Of a DNA stretch of 64,000 nucleotides, positions 46,292 to 56,136 are shown one piece after another. The stretch comes from Vicugna pacos (lineage: Eukaryota; Chordata; Mammalia; Artiodactyla; Camelidae): positions 10,937,652 through 11,001,651 of the forward strand of contig NC_132994.1 in the NCBI RefSeq assembly GCF_048564905.1, given 5' to 3'. The notes under the pieces were generated by a model. It was not told where the DNA came from. It worked only from the letters and a program-made list of their open reading frames with translations, and searched no databases. Within the stretch, counting starts at the first letter, position 1. Each line of letters starts with the position of its first letter. A program made the position numbers and the translations under genes.

Positions 46292-47430
46292 TAAAATAAA
46301 ATCATTTTTTCTTATTTGATCTAAAAGATAACTTTTAAGAACAATAATAATAATGATGTATTAGGTGATTATAAATGGGTGAAATGTGACAACAATGTCA
46401 CATGGGAAGCAGGGAGAAATTAAGAATGATTTCTTATAAGGTACCTACACTACTTGGTAAAAGTGTAGTGTTATTTCAAAGTGGACTTAAAATAGATAAA
46501 AATGTAAATTGTAAATTGTAGGGCATCCATTCTTGATAAAAACTCTTAATATTCTGGAATAAAGGGGAACTTCCTCAACTTGATGAAGGATATCCACACA
46601 AAACCCACATCTAACACCACAGCTTGTGACAGGAGCCTGGATGCTTCTCCACTAAGATTGGGAAAAGGCAAAGAGATCTTACCCCATTTGTTCAGTATCA
46701 TACTGAAAGTCCTAGCTAGTGTGATAAAGCAAGAGAAGATTGGAAAGGAAGAAATAAAACTATTAGTTGATGACACTATTGTACAGAAATCTCCATAGAA
46801 TCTGCAGAAGAATACTCCGGGAACTAATAAGCAAGTATAGTGAGACCACAACATACAACATCAATATACAAAACTCAGTTGCTTCCCTTTATACCAGCAA
46901 TGAATAACTGAAATTTGAAAATGAAAAATGTTATTTACAATAGCACCTAAGCAGCACTAATGGAAAAATGTAACATGTACAAAATTGTATGCAGAAATCT
47001 GTAAACAATTGTATGCACTTAGGTATAAATGCAACATGTACAAAATTGTGTGCAGGATACTATAAAACACGGATGAAAGAAATCAGAGATCTAAATAAAT
47101 GGAGAGAGATTTCATGTTCCAGCATTGAAAGACGTAATATTGTTATGCTGACAATTCTTCCCAAATTGATCTGTTTATTCAACCCAATCACTATCGAAAT
47201 AAATTGGGAGTTCTAGATTTACAGATACTAACATTTTATATACATAAAATAGATTAACAATAACTTTATAGCATAGTATAGCACAGGGAACTATATTCAA
47301 TATCTTGTAATAACCTTTAATGAAAAAGAATATGAAAACAAAAATATGTATGTATTGCATGACTGGGACATTGTGCTGTACACCAGAAATTGACACATTG
47401 CAACTGACTATACTTCAATTTAAAAAAAAA
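45905..47430 (+). mobile_element. Compound/internally deleted LINE-1
   Basis: A-rich L1-type sequence at 45905-46255 ('aaattattctttgaaagtgaaggagaaatt', 'gtcaccagccaacctactctgcagaaat') leads into a TA microsatellite. At about 46580-47210 the ORF2 region appears ('agtcctagctagtgtgataaagcaagagaag', 'gaaataaaactattagttgatgacac', 'caaaactcagttgcttccctttatacc', 'caacccaatcactatcgaaat'), then a jump to the 3' UTR ('gcacagggaactatattcaatatcttg' to 'ctatacttcaattt'). The order implies at least one large internal deletion, or nearby insertions of related L1s. No usable frame remains. Confidence 0.8.
46256..46289. repeat. (TA)n microsatellite
   Basis: About 17 uninterrupted TA units. Likely length-polymorphic. 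Confidence 0.95.
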
Positions 47431-47809
47431 GAGTAATTAGTCTTATTGACAGTATGTAAACTTAGTATGCTATGATGAGAGTTATGCTTTAACTCTGTGG
47501 TTTTCCTCCCCAGAACCCATCACTGCAGTCCAATCCTGAGAGGAAATCTGAGAAACTAGCACAGCTAAGAGGAGGTGTGAAGACTTCACAATTAAATGGG
47601 ATGTGATATCCTGAATGGGGTCCTGGAATAGGAAAAAGGAAATCTGAAAAAAAGTGTGGACTCTAGTTAATGATAATATAATAATGTTGGTTTATTAGTT
47701 GTGACAACTAACTAACTCCAGTAACAGGAGATGTTGACAACAGAGAAGCCCAGGTGTAGGGAATATGGGAACCCCCTGTACTCTCTTCATAACTTTTCTG
47801 TAAATCTGC
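47431..47809. other. Unique DNA, no gene seen
   Basis: No recognisable content. Confidence 0.45.
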
Positions 47810-47820
47810 AAGTATTCTGA

Positions 47821-47971
47821 GTGGACGGGGTATAGCTCAAGTGGTAGAGCGCATGCTTAGCATGTACTAGGTCCTGGGTTCAATCCCTGGTACCTCCACC
47901 AAAAATAAATGAATAAATAAAATTACCCCCCAAAAAAACCCAAAAATAAATTAATAAATAAAAATAAATAA
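47821..47971 (+). mobile_element. Camelid tRNA-Ala-derived SINE with intact target duplication
   Basis: A box region GGGTATAGCTCAAGTGGTAG, anticodon-like 'gcatgcttagcatg', B box GGGTTCAATCCC, then an AAATAAAT-rich tail. A perfect 11-bp duplication AAGTATTCTGA occurs at 47810-47820 and 47972-47982. One of the best-preserved copies here. Confidence 0.95.
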
Positions 47972-47982
47972 AAGTATTCTGA

Positions 47983-50736
47983 AATAAAAAGTCTGTTTTG
48001 AAGAAACATTGAGAAGCATTTTCCTGCCACCCCTATTTTCTACTTTAACCTCTCTTTTTCCATGATTCTGTTATTTATTGATGTTTTACTGAAGTCTTCA
48101 TTTTGAGAAAGGGAGTTCTATGGCTGACTGAAAAAATGCAGTTTAAAATGGCATAAGTCATAAGATTTGACACAAAGATGTAGAGATTGGGTCTAATACT
48201 TCTTATATTTTTTTACTGCATACATTAAATACATTGAGAGAAAAATTTGATTAAATAGCCAGAAACATAGCTACAGATGAACAAAGAACAGTGTGAACAG
48301 GACTTTAGAAAGTATTTTACCTACTAAGAGGGCTCTGGCCAAATGGTTGTGATCACACCACACTCACAAAACCAATGAAATGACTACGTCAAGAAGAAAT
48401 GAAAAGGTATGAGCATCAACTTGACAAACCTAGCCATGCCAAGAATAGGGAATTCTGACCTGCCAACAAAGGGAAGCACGATTTCTGCACTCTGCAAATT
48501 CCTGTCCAAAAAGGGAGTGTCTCATCCTGACAGTGAAAGGGTTTCTCTTCCTTTCCTAGTAGTTCCTCTACTTCTGCTAAGATTGGCCATGATTAGAATG
48601 ACAACCCCCTCCCCCATTCTGTCTCTCCCTCCGTCACTTCCCTAGAAATTTTCTCATATTTCTTTACTTTATAGAACTGCCTTGCTTTTTATTAGCAGAA
48701 GCCATTGCAATGGGAAAATCGAATTCTATAAACAGAAAAGATACTCACTCACTGGGCCACAAAGCTACTTCCAAAAGGAAGGCATCCTGTGGAAGCAAAT
48801 GGAAAAAGCAGCACATGCAGAATAGCTAAAATGCATAATTTAGCAGATCTAATCTCACTGAGTGATCGTATTTACAGAGAATACCCATGAACTGCTACCA
48901 CTTCAACAGCGTTTGTCTCTCAACTGGGATTTGGAGCTATAGGATTCCTTGCCTTTTTCCTTGAAATAGCTTAGCCTTTAACTATATTCCTATGGGAAAG
49001 GAGGACAAAGTACCTTTTAAAAGTCGATTTAGGCAACACAATTCTTTTTCTCATGTGAGTTCTATGAAGATGGGAAGTGAAAAGATAAGAAGCCCTGGCC
49101 CCCAAAGAAAAGCTGATTAAAATGGAAAAGTTAAACTTACTTATGATATCAACTGTTTTCATCAGGGGACTAGAAGTGCAAATAAATGAAAGCTGTACAA
49201 ACAACTTCACTTTACATAACTAACATTTACTGAGAGTTTCTCACGCATCTCATTGACTTAGAATATGTTACGGATTATATTTTCACAATTTGAATGATTT
49301 TCGAATGAGCTGAATGCAATATTTGGCTACAATAAATATACAGATTATTTTGAATTGTTAAAAAATCCTCTAAAAAAGATCACTTTTCAGTCCTTTAGAT
49401 CGTACCTCATTGCATTTAGAGCCATCTCTGACAGAGAGCGGGGTGGGTTACCAAGGCAGAGTGTGGAAATTTCAAACTGGGTGAAGCCTGCATCTTTCTG
49501 AGTCCCAGTGAGCAGTGAGGTGGAAATTCACACAGAGGGCTAGATAAGGTGTCTGGCCTACCGTAACAACCACATACCCTTTCTCTATTCATATTTGAAA
49601 TTTCCTCTGTTCCTTCAAGTTTGCATGCAATAAAATTGATGGATGGATAACAAAAGGTCAAAGGACTTTGATAATGAATTTGGGGCTGAATAAGGTGACT
49701 TATGAAGCATGAGAGCAAAGGAAGATTCCTTGACATCACTCTCACATGTAAAATAACATTTTGAGGCGTTTGTTTTCTCTACTAAGCAGATATTGGATAT
49801 AACCTATTATGAGAAGGAAGTCTGTCTATGCATTAGCCCATGGTATGTGCCTTGTCAAGAACACACCATCTGCCTGGTGATATCTCCAGACAGAAGCAAG
49901 TAGAGGCTGACACCCAGGTTGGGGAAATCCACAATATACACGTACATACATATGTACACTTGTATGTATGCACACAGAAAAGTCATACACACACACACAA
50001 CTCATTATGAATAAGAAATATGGCATAGAAAAGATGTTTGAGGAAGGTGATTTAATTTAGACAGTAGGCTATGAAAGAGCAAAAATCAGCATTAATACAT
50101 CAGCAGATAGATAGTTGGACTAAGTTATTGATGGAGTCAATTCTCATCATCCCTCGATGTCTCTTATTGGGCACCCAAAGGCAAAGGAGCATATAAGCCA
50201 CAATGAGTAGTGACCTTGATGCATGCAACTTTGTGATCTTTATAGCTTAATGAAGACCATGTGGAGGTTTAGAGCATACTTTTTGGACAGGAAAGCTGCA
50301 TTTCACAGACCAGCCCCATCTTTCATTTCCTGTGAAACCACAGGAAAATCATGCAATCTCTGTCCTTTATCTTCTTGTCTATGACCTGAAGGATGCGCAT
50401 GGCAAATGGTAAGACTTTAAAGAGCCTGGTAACCATGATGCGTCCATTTCTACAAGTGGAAATTCTCTTTCCCTGATTTCTCCACCTGTTCTAATCCTTC
50501 AAGGCCTCCCTCAGATACAACAGTCATAATCATAATGGGATTTAGAGGTTACCCTGAGCTCACCAACTTTACGCTGCACGGAACTAATTGCTCCTCATCT
50601 CTGCTCCCAGAATACCTTGTTGGAAACACCAGGAATTGGTTACAACCGGGTGAGAGATCTGAGAAAGTTGGAGTATATGGGAAGGGCCCAGGCCCTGGAA
50701 AACATTTTCAGGAAGACCACTCCAAAATGTGGGGAG
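47983..50736. other. Long unique stretch, no gene seen
   Basis: 2.7 kb without clear repeats. Frames of 73-109 codons on both strands have no recognisable domain. An AC/AT-rich tract lies at about 49932-50000. Confidence 0.5.
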
Positions 50737-50856
50737 AGGGTATGGCTCAGTGGTAGCATACATGCCTGGCATGCATGAGGTCCTGGGTTCATTCCCCAGT
50801 ATCTCCATTAACATAAATTAATAAGTAAACCTAATTACCTTCCCCCCACCAAAAAA
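50737..50856 (+). mobile_element. Camelid tRNA-Ala-derived SINE
   Basis: GGGTATGGCTCAGTGGTAG, 'catgcctggcatgcatgagg', B box GGGTTCATTCCCCAG, 'atctccattaacataaattaataag' tail. More diverged than the copies at 26484, 47821 and 55981. The AGC anticodon position reads GGC. No clean target duplication was found. Confidence 0.9.
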
Positions 50857-51999
50857 AATCTGACATATTCTTAGATTGCTGTGGGAAAGGAGAAAATCCA
50901 AGCTTTTAGATATTTTGATACAAATCCCCAGGAAGATCTATAAGGCTTCCTCCTCCCAGACCTCTCCAACCCCCAACCACTCCACTAATAGGTCACACCG
51001 TGTTAGAAGAAAGAACCATGGCTTAACCATTTTGCTGCTCCTAGCTCTAACCACAGAACCTAAAAGCACTACCAGTGTTCAATAGGTGCTTCTTGACTAA
51101 CTGAGTGAAAAATAGCCTTTGTTCTCCCTCTCTGGAAAATATCTCCAACTTAGAATGGATTTATGGGAGGTAGGGAAGGGAAGCTTCTCTTTTTAGGTTT
51201 AGGAACTAATATTGTTGTTAGCCTGGCTCAACACTCAAAAGTCTGGTTTACTATGGTAATAAATATACATATTTTATTAGGTGAAATATATACATATTTT
51301 ATTAGAAGATTATATATATTCGTATATATGTATGTGTACATATATTGCTGCACATTGAAACATCCTATTTTGTGATGAATCAATTTTTGTGAAAGTGTTA
51401 TGTAAAAATAAAACAATTTAAGAATTGACAGCATAATTTCTGAATTAATATGCTAATCCAATGGTGTAAATGTATTTAATTAACATTGATCTCTCCTTTG
51501 CAACAGTTTGTATATTTGAACATCCCCGTGAAGGAGACTGTAATAAATATTTAATACCTACTGGACAATTTGATAACTAAAATATCATAGTGTGGGAAAA
51601 ATGAAAAGCTGCTTAATTATAATTTGATTAAAAAATAGAATTTCGTATTTGATGATGCCCACTCTTGGGCCCAGGCATAAAAGTCAAAAGAAAGAAAGAG
51701 AGCGTGAGGAACTTAAAAAGATAAGAAATGAGTCAGGCTGAGAAAGAAAGCAAGGAATAGGAGGAAGTGTGGGAAATTGTTTTTTTTCCCATCTGCTTTC
51801 TTTAAATCTGTTTACTCGTCGTCTGTCGATATCATTAAACAGGTTTTCAGAAAATGTTAAGAGAATTCAAAATCTTTAAGATAATAAGAAGCAGTTCAGG
51901 CTAAGAATTTTTAATAACTAAGTAAAAGCACTAACCCCTGGCATTTTGTCAACCCTTACCAAGGCAGCCATTAGAGCAAGATCACTAGCAAGTACTTTT
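50857..51999. other. Unique AT-rich DNA with possible conserved block
   Basis: TA-rich tract at about 51290-51345. The repeat-free block at about 51425-51620 is dense in TTAAT/ATTA words and might be a conserved non-coding element. No gene seen. Confidence 0.4.
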
Positions 52000-52245
52000 T
52001 TTTTTAAATGAAGTACAGTCAGTTACAATGTGTCAGTTTCTGATGTACAGCATAATGTCCCAGTCAGGTATATGTATATAAATATAAATATATATATATT
52101 CTTTTCATTAAAGGTTTTTACAAGATACTGAATATAGTTTCCTGTGCTATAAAGAAAAAATTGTTTTTTATCTCTTTTTATATATAGCGGTTAACATTTG
52201 CAGATCTCACATTCCCAAATTTACCCCTTCCCACCCCCTTATATT
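52000..52245 (-). mobile_element. LINE-1 3' tail, reverse orientation
   Basis: Plus strand: 'agtcagttacaatgtgtcagtttctgatgtacagcataatgtcccagtca', a TA tract, 'cttttcattaaaggtttttacaagatactgaatatagtttcctgtgctata'. This is the reverse complement of the tail at 20535-20705 and 47225-47430. Confidence 0.85.
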
Positions 52246-52439
52246 TTTAATTATTGAAGATAAAGCACACGTTTTGAGATCTGTGAATGTAAAACATGAA
52301 CTTGCTTTGCTGACTACATTAGAGATTAAATTAGGCTGAGGCTGACAATGTAATCGTGTTTCTAAATGTAAGGCACACGAAGAGACTGCTGACTGGTAGT
52401 TTAGTAATTAAATTCTTCATAGAAACACCTTTATCATCT

Positions 52440-52985
52440 GCACAATTAGAACACTTTCATTTGCAAGTGTCAGAGAGCCAACGCTAACTTAAGAAATGGA
52501 ATTTAATGACTTGGATAATTGAGAAATCCCAGAGGTGATGCTGGCTTACAGCACAGATAGTTTCGGAAGCTTAATGGTATTTCCTCCCTTTTCCTTCCCT
52601 CCCCGTCTTCTCTTCCCCTTTCTTTCTTTCACTTCCCTCTTTCCTCTTCTCCTTTCACCTCACCTCTTCCCTCCTCCTGTTTCTCCTTTTCCTCTCCCGT
52701 GGCTCCTTCCCCGTCTCTCAGCTCATTTCCTTCCGTGTTGACTTCAATCTTCAGCAGGCTCTCTCTCTATAATGAGCATGTTGGCCATCAGGATTATGGG
52801 ACTTAATTCTGAAAGCGGAGCAAACGGAATAGAGAGAGAGCTGCCTTTGAGAGTCCCAGCAAAGGTTTCCTGGCAGATGCTGATCCGCATGGGCTGAGTC
52901 GCTTAACTGTCTCTGAATTAAGCAAGCAGGTGGGGCTCTGATTGGCCAAAGCTGAGTCACAGGCCATCTCCACGGTGTCAGGAAA
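52440..52985. repeat. Ancient interspersed repeat, unnamed family A (copy 3)
   Basis: 'ccaacgctaacttaagaaatggaatttaatgacttgg', a long CT-rich middle (52575-52735, almost pure pyrimidine, triplex-capable in principle), then 'ttcagcaggctctctctctataatgagcatgttggccatcagg', 'agagtcccagcaaagg' and 'ctctgattggccaaagctgagtcac'. Same family as 25370 and 30545. Confidence 0.5.
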
Positions 52986-53094
52986 AAGCTTGATCAACTC
53001 TACCCAAAACAGACAGATACTCTATCTGTATCATTAGATACAGACAAGTAGTGTTGTAGCGGCAACGGGTGCATCTCACACTTTAATGTATATT

Positions 53095-53247
53095 TAATCA
53101 TTATTTTTAACTGAGGATCCTGTTAAATATGTGGATACTCATTTTGTAAGTCAAGGTGGGACCAGAAATCCTGAACTTTTAACAGGATACCAGGTGATGT
53201 TGATACTGTTGGTTTAGGAACCATACTTTGAAAACCACTGCTAGTTG
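53095..53247 (+). mobile_element. MER5A-like hAT-Charlie DNA transposon, 5'-truncated
   Basis: 'ggaccagaaatcctgaacttttaacaggataccaggtgatgttgatactgttgg' and the right end 'accatactttgaaaaccactgc' match the MER5A interior and right terminal inverted repeat. The left end is lost or unrecognisable. Confidence 0.8.
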
Positions 53248-54384
53248 ATGAAAGATGCAGAGCAGGCAAAGGCAACAAATAGACACGAATTAAACTACCC
53301 CAGCAAGGTTTAAACACATTTCATTGTTATGGTTTTAAGAACAAATTCTTAATGAAATGAAATGAAAACAGGAACAGCCCTTCACAATTCCATATAAAAC
53401 AAGAGAAATTAAAAATATATATATATATATTACAGAGATAGCATGATTCAGTTCTGGGTGCACATCAAGGAATGTTACCTGTACAACTGGTATAGATTAT
53501 GAAATGTCCTACATTATGTTATAAGATGAATCCCACTGTTGTTGCAAATATATATTCAAAAGAAAAAATATAGCTTTAGTTTTTCTGCATATATTTTTAC
53601 ACGTCACTAGATAATACCAATCCTTTATCTATAGTTTAATTTCTGCTACAGTAATTCCATACCACGGTACACCAATGAAGAACAAAAATTTCCAGGTCAC
53701 AACTAATTGTCCTATTATTTCAAATCATAATTCATAAAAATATTCCTATACACACACACAAATTTTAAATCACTTAATACCAGATGATGTGATTAGACTT
53801 AATTAAGAATGAAAGTCTCCTAAGATCTGTGCAGTGTCAGAGCGCCCTCCTGTGGCTGTTTTTTCCAGGGTGGTCTGCATCTGTTGGGTTACTTGCTAGT
53901 TAAAGGAAGCCGATGTTTATGACCACATGACCAGATACAATGAACTTCTTGGTCATTGCCAAAACGGTGGAAGAACTGCAGCTAAGAACCGATGTTGTAA
54001 GTTACGTGTAAAATTTTAAGTCTATTGTTATTTCTCCCGACTTTAAACAACCTGAAAGCTCAACTAATGCTGAAGTGCAATTGTTTCGGTCTACCTTTGG
54101 TTTGCTACCTTTATAAGAAAGAAAGAAATCACAAAAAAATGAGCTGACATAAGAGTATGTTTTAGAAATATGTAGACTATGACCTGTTAGAGACTGGGAG
54201 AATTTAGCCAAACTGTACATCTTTTGTCTAGTTCGTTGATCGTTGACTTGATGCTATATAAACAAATAAATTGATTTACATTGCAAGTCAATATATTTAT
54301 CTGGTAATTAAGTATACCAAGAAGTAAATACATTATATTCTTGTTGCTTACCTACATTTTCTTTTTTGCTTACATATATTTCTT
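53248..54384. other. Unique DNA, no gene seen
   Basis: AT-rich, with a short TA run at about 53415-53430. It contains the CTCF-like site listed separately. Confidence 0.5.
53841..53856 (-). promoter_or_regulatory. CTCF-like motif
   Basis: AGCGCCCTCCTGTGGC is close to the reverse complement of the CTCF core (AGCGCCCCCTGGTGGC), with the motif on the minus strand. CpG-containing in an AT-rich setting, which favours a retained site. Confidence 0.45.
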
Positions 54385-54720
54385 TTTTAATTAAAGTATA
54401 GTCGATAGACAATATTATATGCTTCAGGTGTACAACATAGTGATTCAAAATTTTTAAAGGTTAGATGCCATTTATAGTTATTACAAAATAGTGGCTATGT
54501 CTTCTGTGTTGTAGCTTATCTATTTTATACACAGTGGTTTGTGTCTCTTAATCCCTTACCCCTATCTTGCCCTTCTCTCCTTCCTTCTCACCACTGGTAA
54601 CCACTAGTTTGTTTTCTATATTTGTGAGTCTGTTTCTGTTTTACTATATACAGTCATTTATTTTTCAGAGTTCACATATAAATAATATCATACTGTATTT
54701 GTCTTTCTCTGTCTGACTTA
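54385..54720 (-). mobile_element. LINE-1 3' end, reverse orientation
   Basis: Plus strand begins 'aattaaagtatagtcgatagacaatattatatgcttcaggtgtacaacatagtgattcaaaa' (the L1 terminus reversed) and runs inward through 'ccttacccctatcttgccctt', 'ggtaaccactagtttg' to 'gtctgacttat'. It abuts an oppositely oriented L1 tail. Confidence 0.88.
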
Positions 54721-54866
54721 TACTGTACAGAACAAGGAATTATAGCCATTATCTTGTAATAACTTTTCATGAAGTATAACCTGTAAAAATACTGAATCAC
54801 TGTCCTGCACTCCTGAAACGAATACACTATTGTAAATCAACCATACTTCAATAAAAAATGAAGTAA
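54721..54866 (+). mobile_element. LINE-1 3' tail, forward orientation
   Basis: 'actgtacagaacaaggaattatagccattatcttgtaataacttttcatgaagtataacctg' to 'caaccatacttcaataaaaaa'. It includes the complete 3' terminus, as does its reversed neighbour, so the two are separate events and not a single twin-primed copy. Confidence 0.85.
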
Positions 54867-55744
54867 ATATTCGCTTATAAAAGTTCAGAAAATTTTATAA
54901 GACACAATGAACAAATGTTCTTCTGGGGAATACAGTTGGGTAGTAGAAACCTAGTGGAAAGTACTTTATATTTTTGTGTGTTGCTTGAATTTTACCATTA
55001 GCATGTATTAATTTATTTAAATCCTTTTAATGAGTTTCAGCATCTTGTCCATCAATGTATTTAACAGGTATCATTAAGAGCCAACATAATGAAGAAGAAG
55101 CTGTGCTAGAGGAAGAGATGTTGATGACCAGCACGGATCTGGGTGCTGTTCTCATGCAGCTTACAGTCCATCTGGGCAAGCAGATAACAGACAAATAATT
55201 ACAAGTGCAATACCGAATGCAAATGGGAGACAAAAGTGCTGGCCAAAGGGAGTTATTCTCAAGAGCCTAGTGACAATTCTTAGTTTTCCAGAATTAAATG
55301 ATGACAGATACCATTTTCATGTTGTGTATTTATTTTGCTCTAAATCTTTTTTTAACAATTATTTTTGAAATTTCATTGTGCTTTCAGGAGAGCTTTCTTA
55401 TATGAATGAACATATGAATTGAACCTCATTTCTACTTCTTTAAACAGGCTTATTCTGAAAATTGCCTTGTACCTGCATATTATCCTATATGGGCAATCAA
55501 AGGGCACCTTCTAAAACACAACGTCTTCAATGTTTCAGGCATTTGAATGGTCAATTCAAGACTCAGCACCAAAAATTTAGTTACATATACAGCAACGAGT
55601 CATGCTCCAACATGATCCACTGCCTAAAGATACCCACCAACAGGACCACATACCAGGTTAGCTGCATGTTCTCTTCTGAAAATCATGAGAATAAAATACG
55701 AGCATGGGGAAAGGAATGGCTGGAGTGAGACATTCCTCAGTGTG
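54867..55744. other. Unique DNA with a family-B repeat fragment
   Basis: At about 55100-55260 'ttctcatgcagcttacagtccatctgggcaagcagataacagacaaataattacaagtgc' matches the early part of family B (see 38690). The 88 aa frame at 55462-55728 is unrecognised. Confidence 0.45.
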
Positions 55745-55895
55745 AATGCCAACTCTGTCCCTTACTTACTCAGTTCCTTATCTTCTCATCTGTAAAATAG
55801 GTAATATGTGCTGACAGTATGTACCCAAAGAATTATTTGAAGATCCTTTGAGATAACATTATTCAAAGTGCCTATCTAGCCTCAAATAATGGAAA
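55745..55895 (+). mobile_element. MIR SINE
   Basis: 'ctctgtcccttacttactcagttccttatcttctcatctgtaaaataggtaatatgtgctgacag' then 'tttgagataacattattcaaagtgcctatctag' follow MIR order. Confidence 0.65.
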
Positions 55896-55980
55896 CTATT
55901 GCTGTTGCATTAGCTTGCAAATGGCAATGACTATCTGGAATATTTTTTCTCTTCTCCTGTGAGTTTGACACTCTTCATTT

Positions 55981-56123
55981 AAAAAAAAATTGGGGGGGGG
56001 AGGTAGAAGTAATTAGGTTTATTTATTTTTATTTTATTAATTTTTTTAATGGATTGAGAATTAAACCTGGGACCTCTTACATGCTAAGCACGCATTCTAC
56101 CACTGAGCTATGCCCTCCCCACA
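55981..56123 (-). mobile_element. Camelid tRNA-Ala-derived SINE with intact target duplication
   Basis: Minus strand: GGGGAGGGCATAGCTCAGTG, 'gcgtgcttagcatg', then the B box region in changed form and an AAATAAAT-type tail. A perfect 13-bp duplication ACACTCTTCATTT lies at 55968-55980 and 56124-56136. Confidence 0.95.
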
Positions 56124-56136
56124 ACACTCTTCATTT

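Noticed and set aside
46036-46299. 87-codon lysine-rich frame ending in an IYIYIY run
   Set aside because: A-rich L1 remnant reading into the TA microsatellite.
47821-47900. tRNA-Ala-like sequence with AGC anticodon
   Set aside because: It is the head of a SINE with a target duplication and an A-rich tail, not a tRNA gene. The acceptor stem is not properly paired.
54385-54866. Single twin-primed L1 insertion
   Set aside because: Both halves contain the true 3' terminus, whereas twin-priming would place a more 5' segment in the inverted half.
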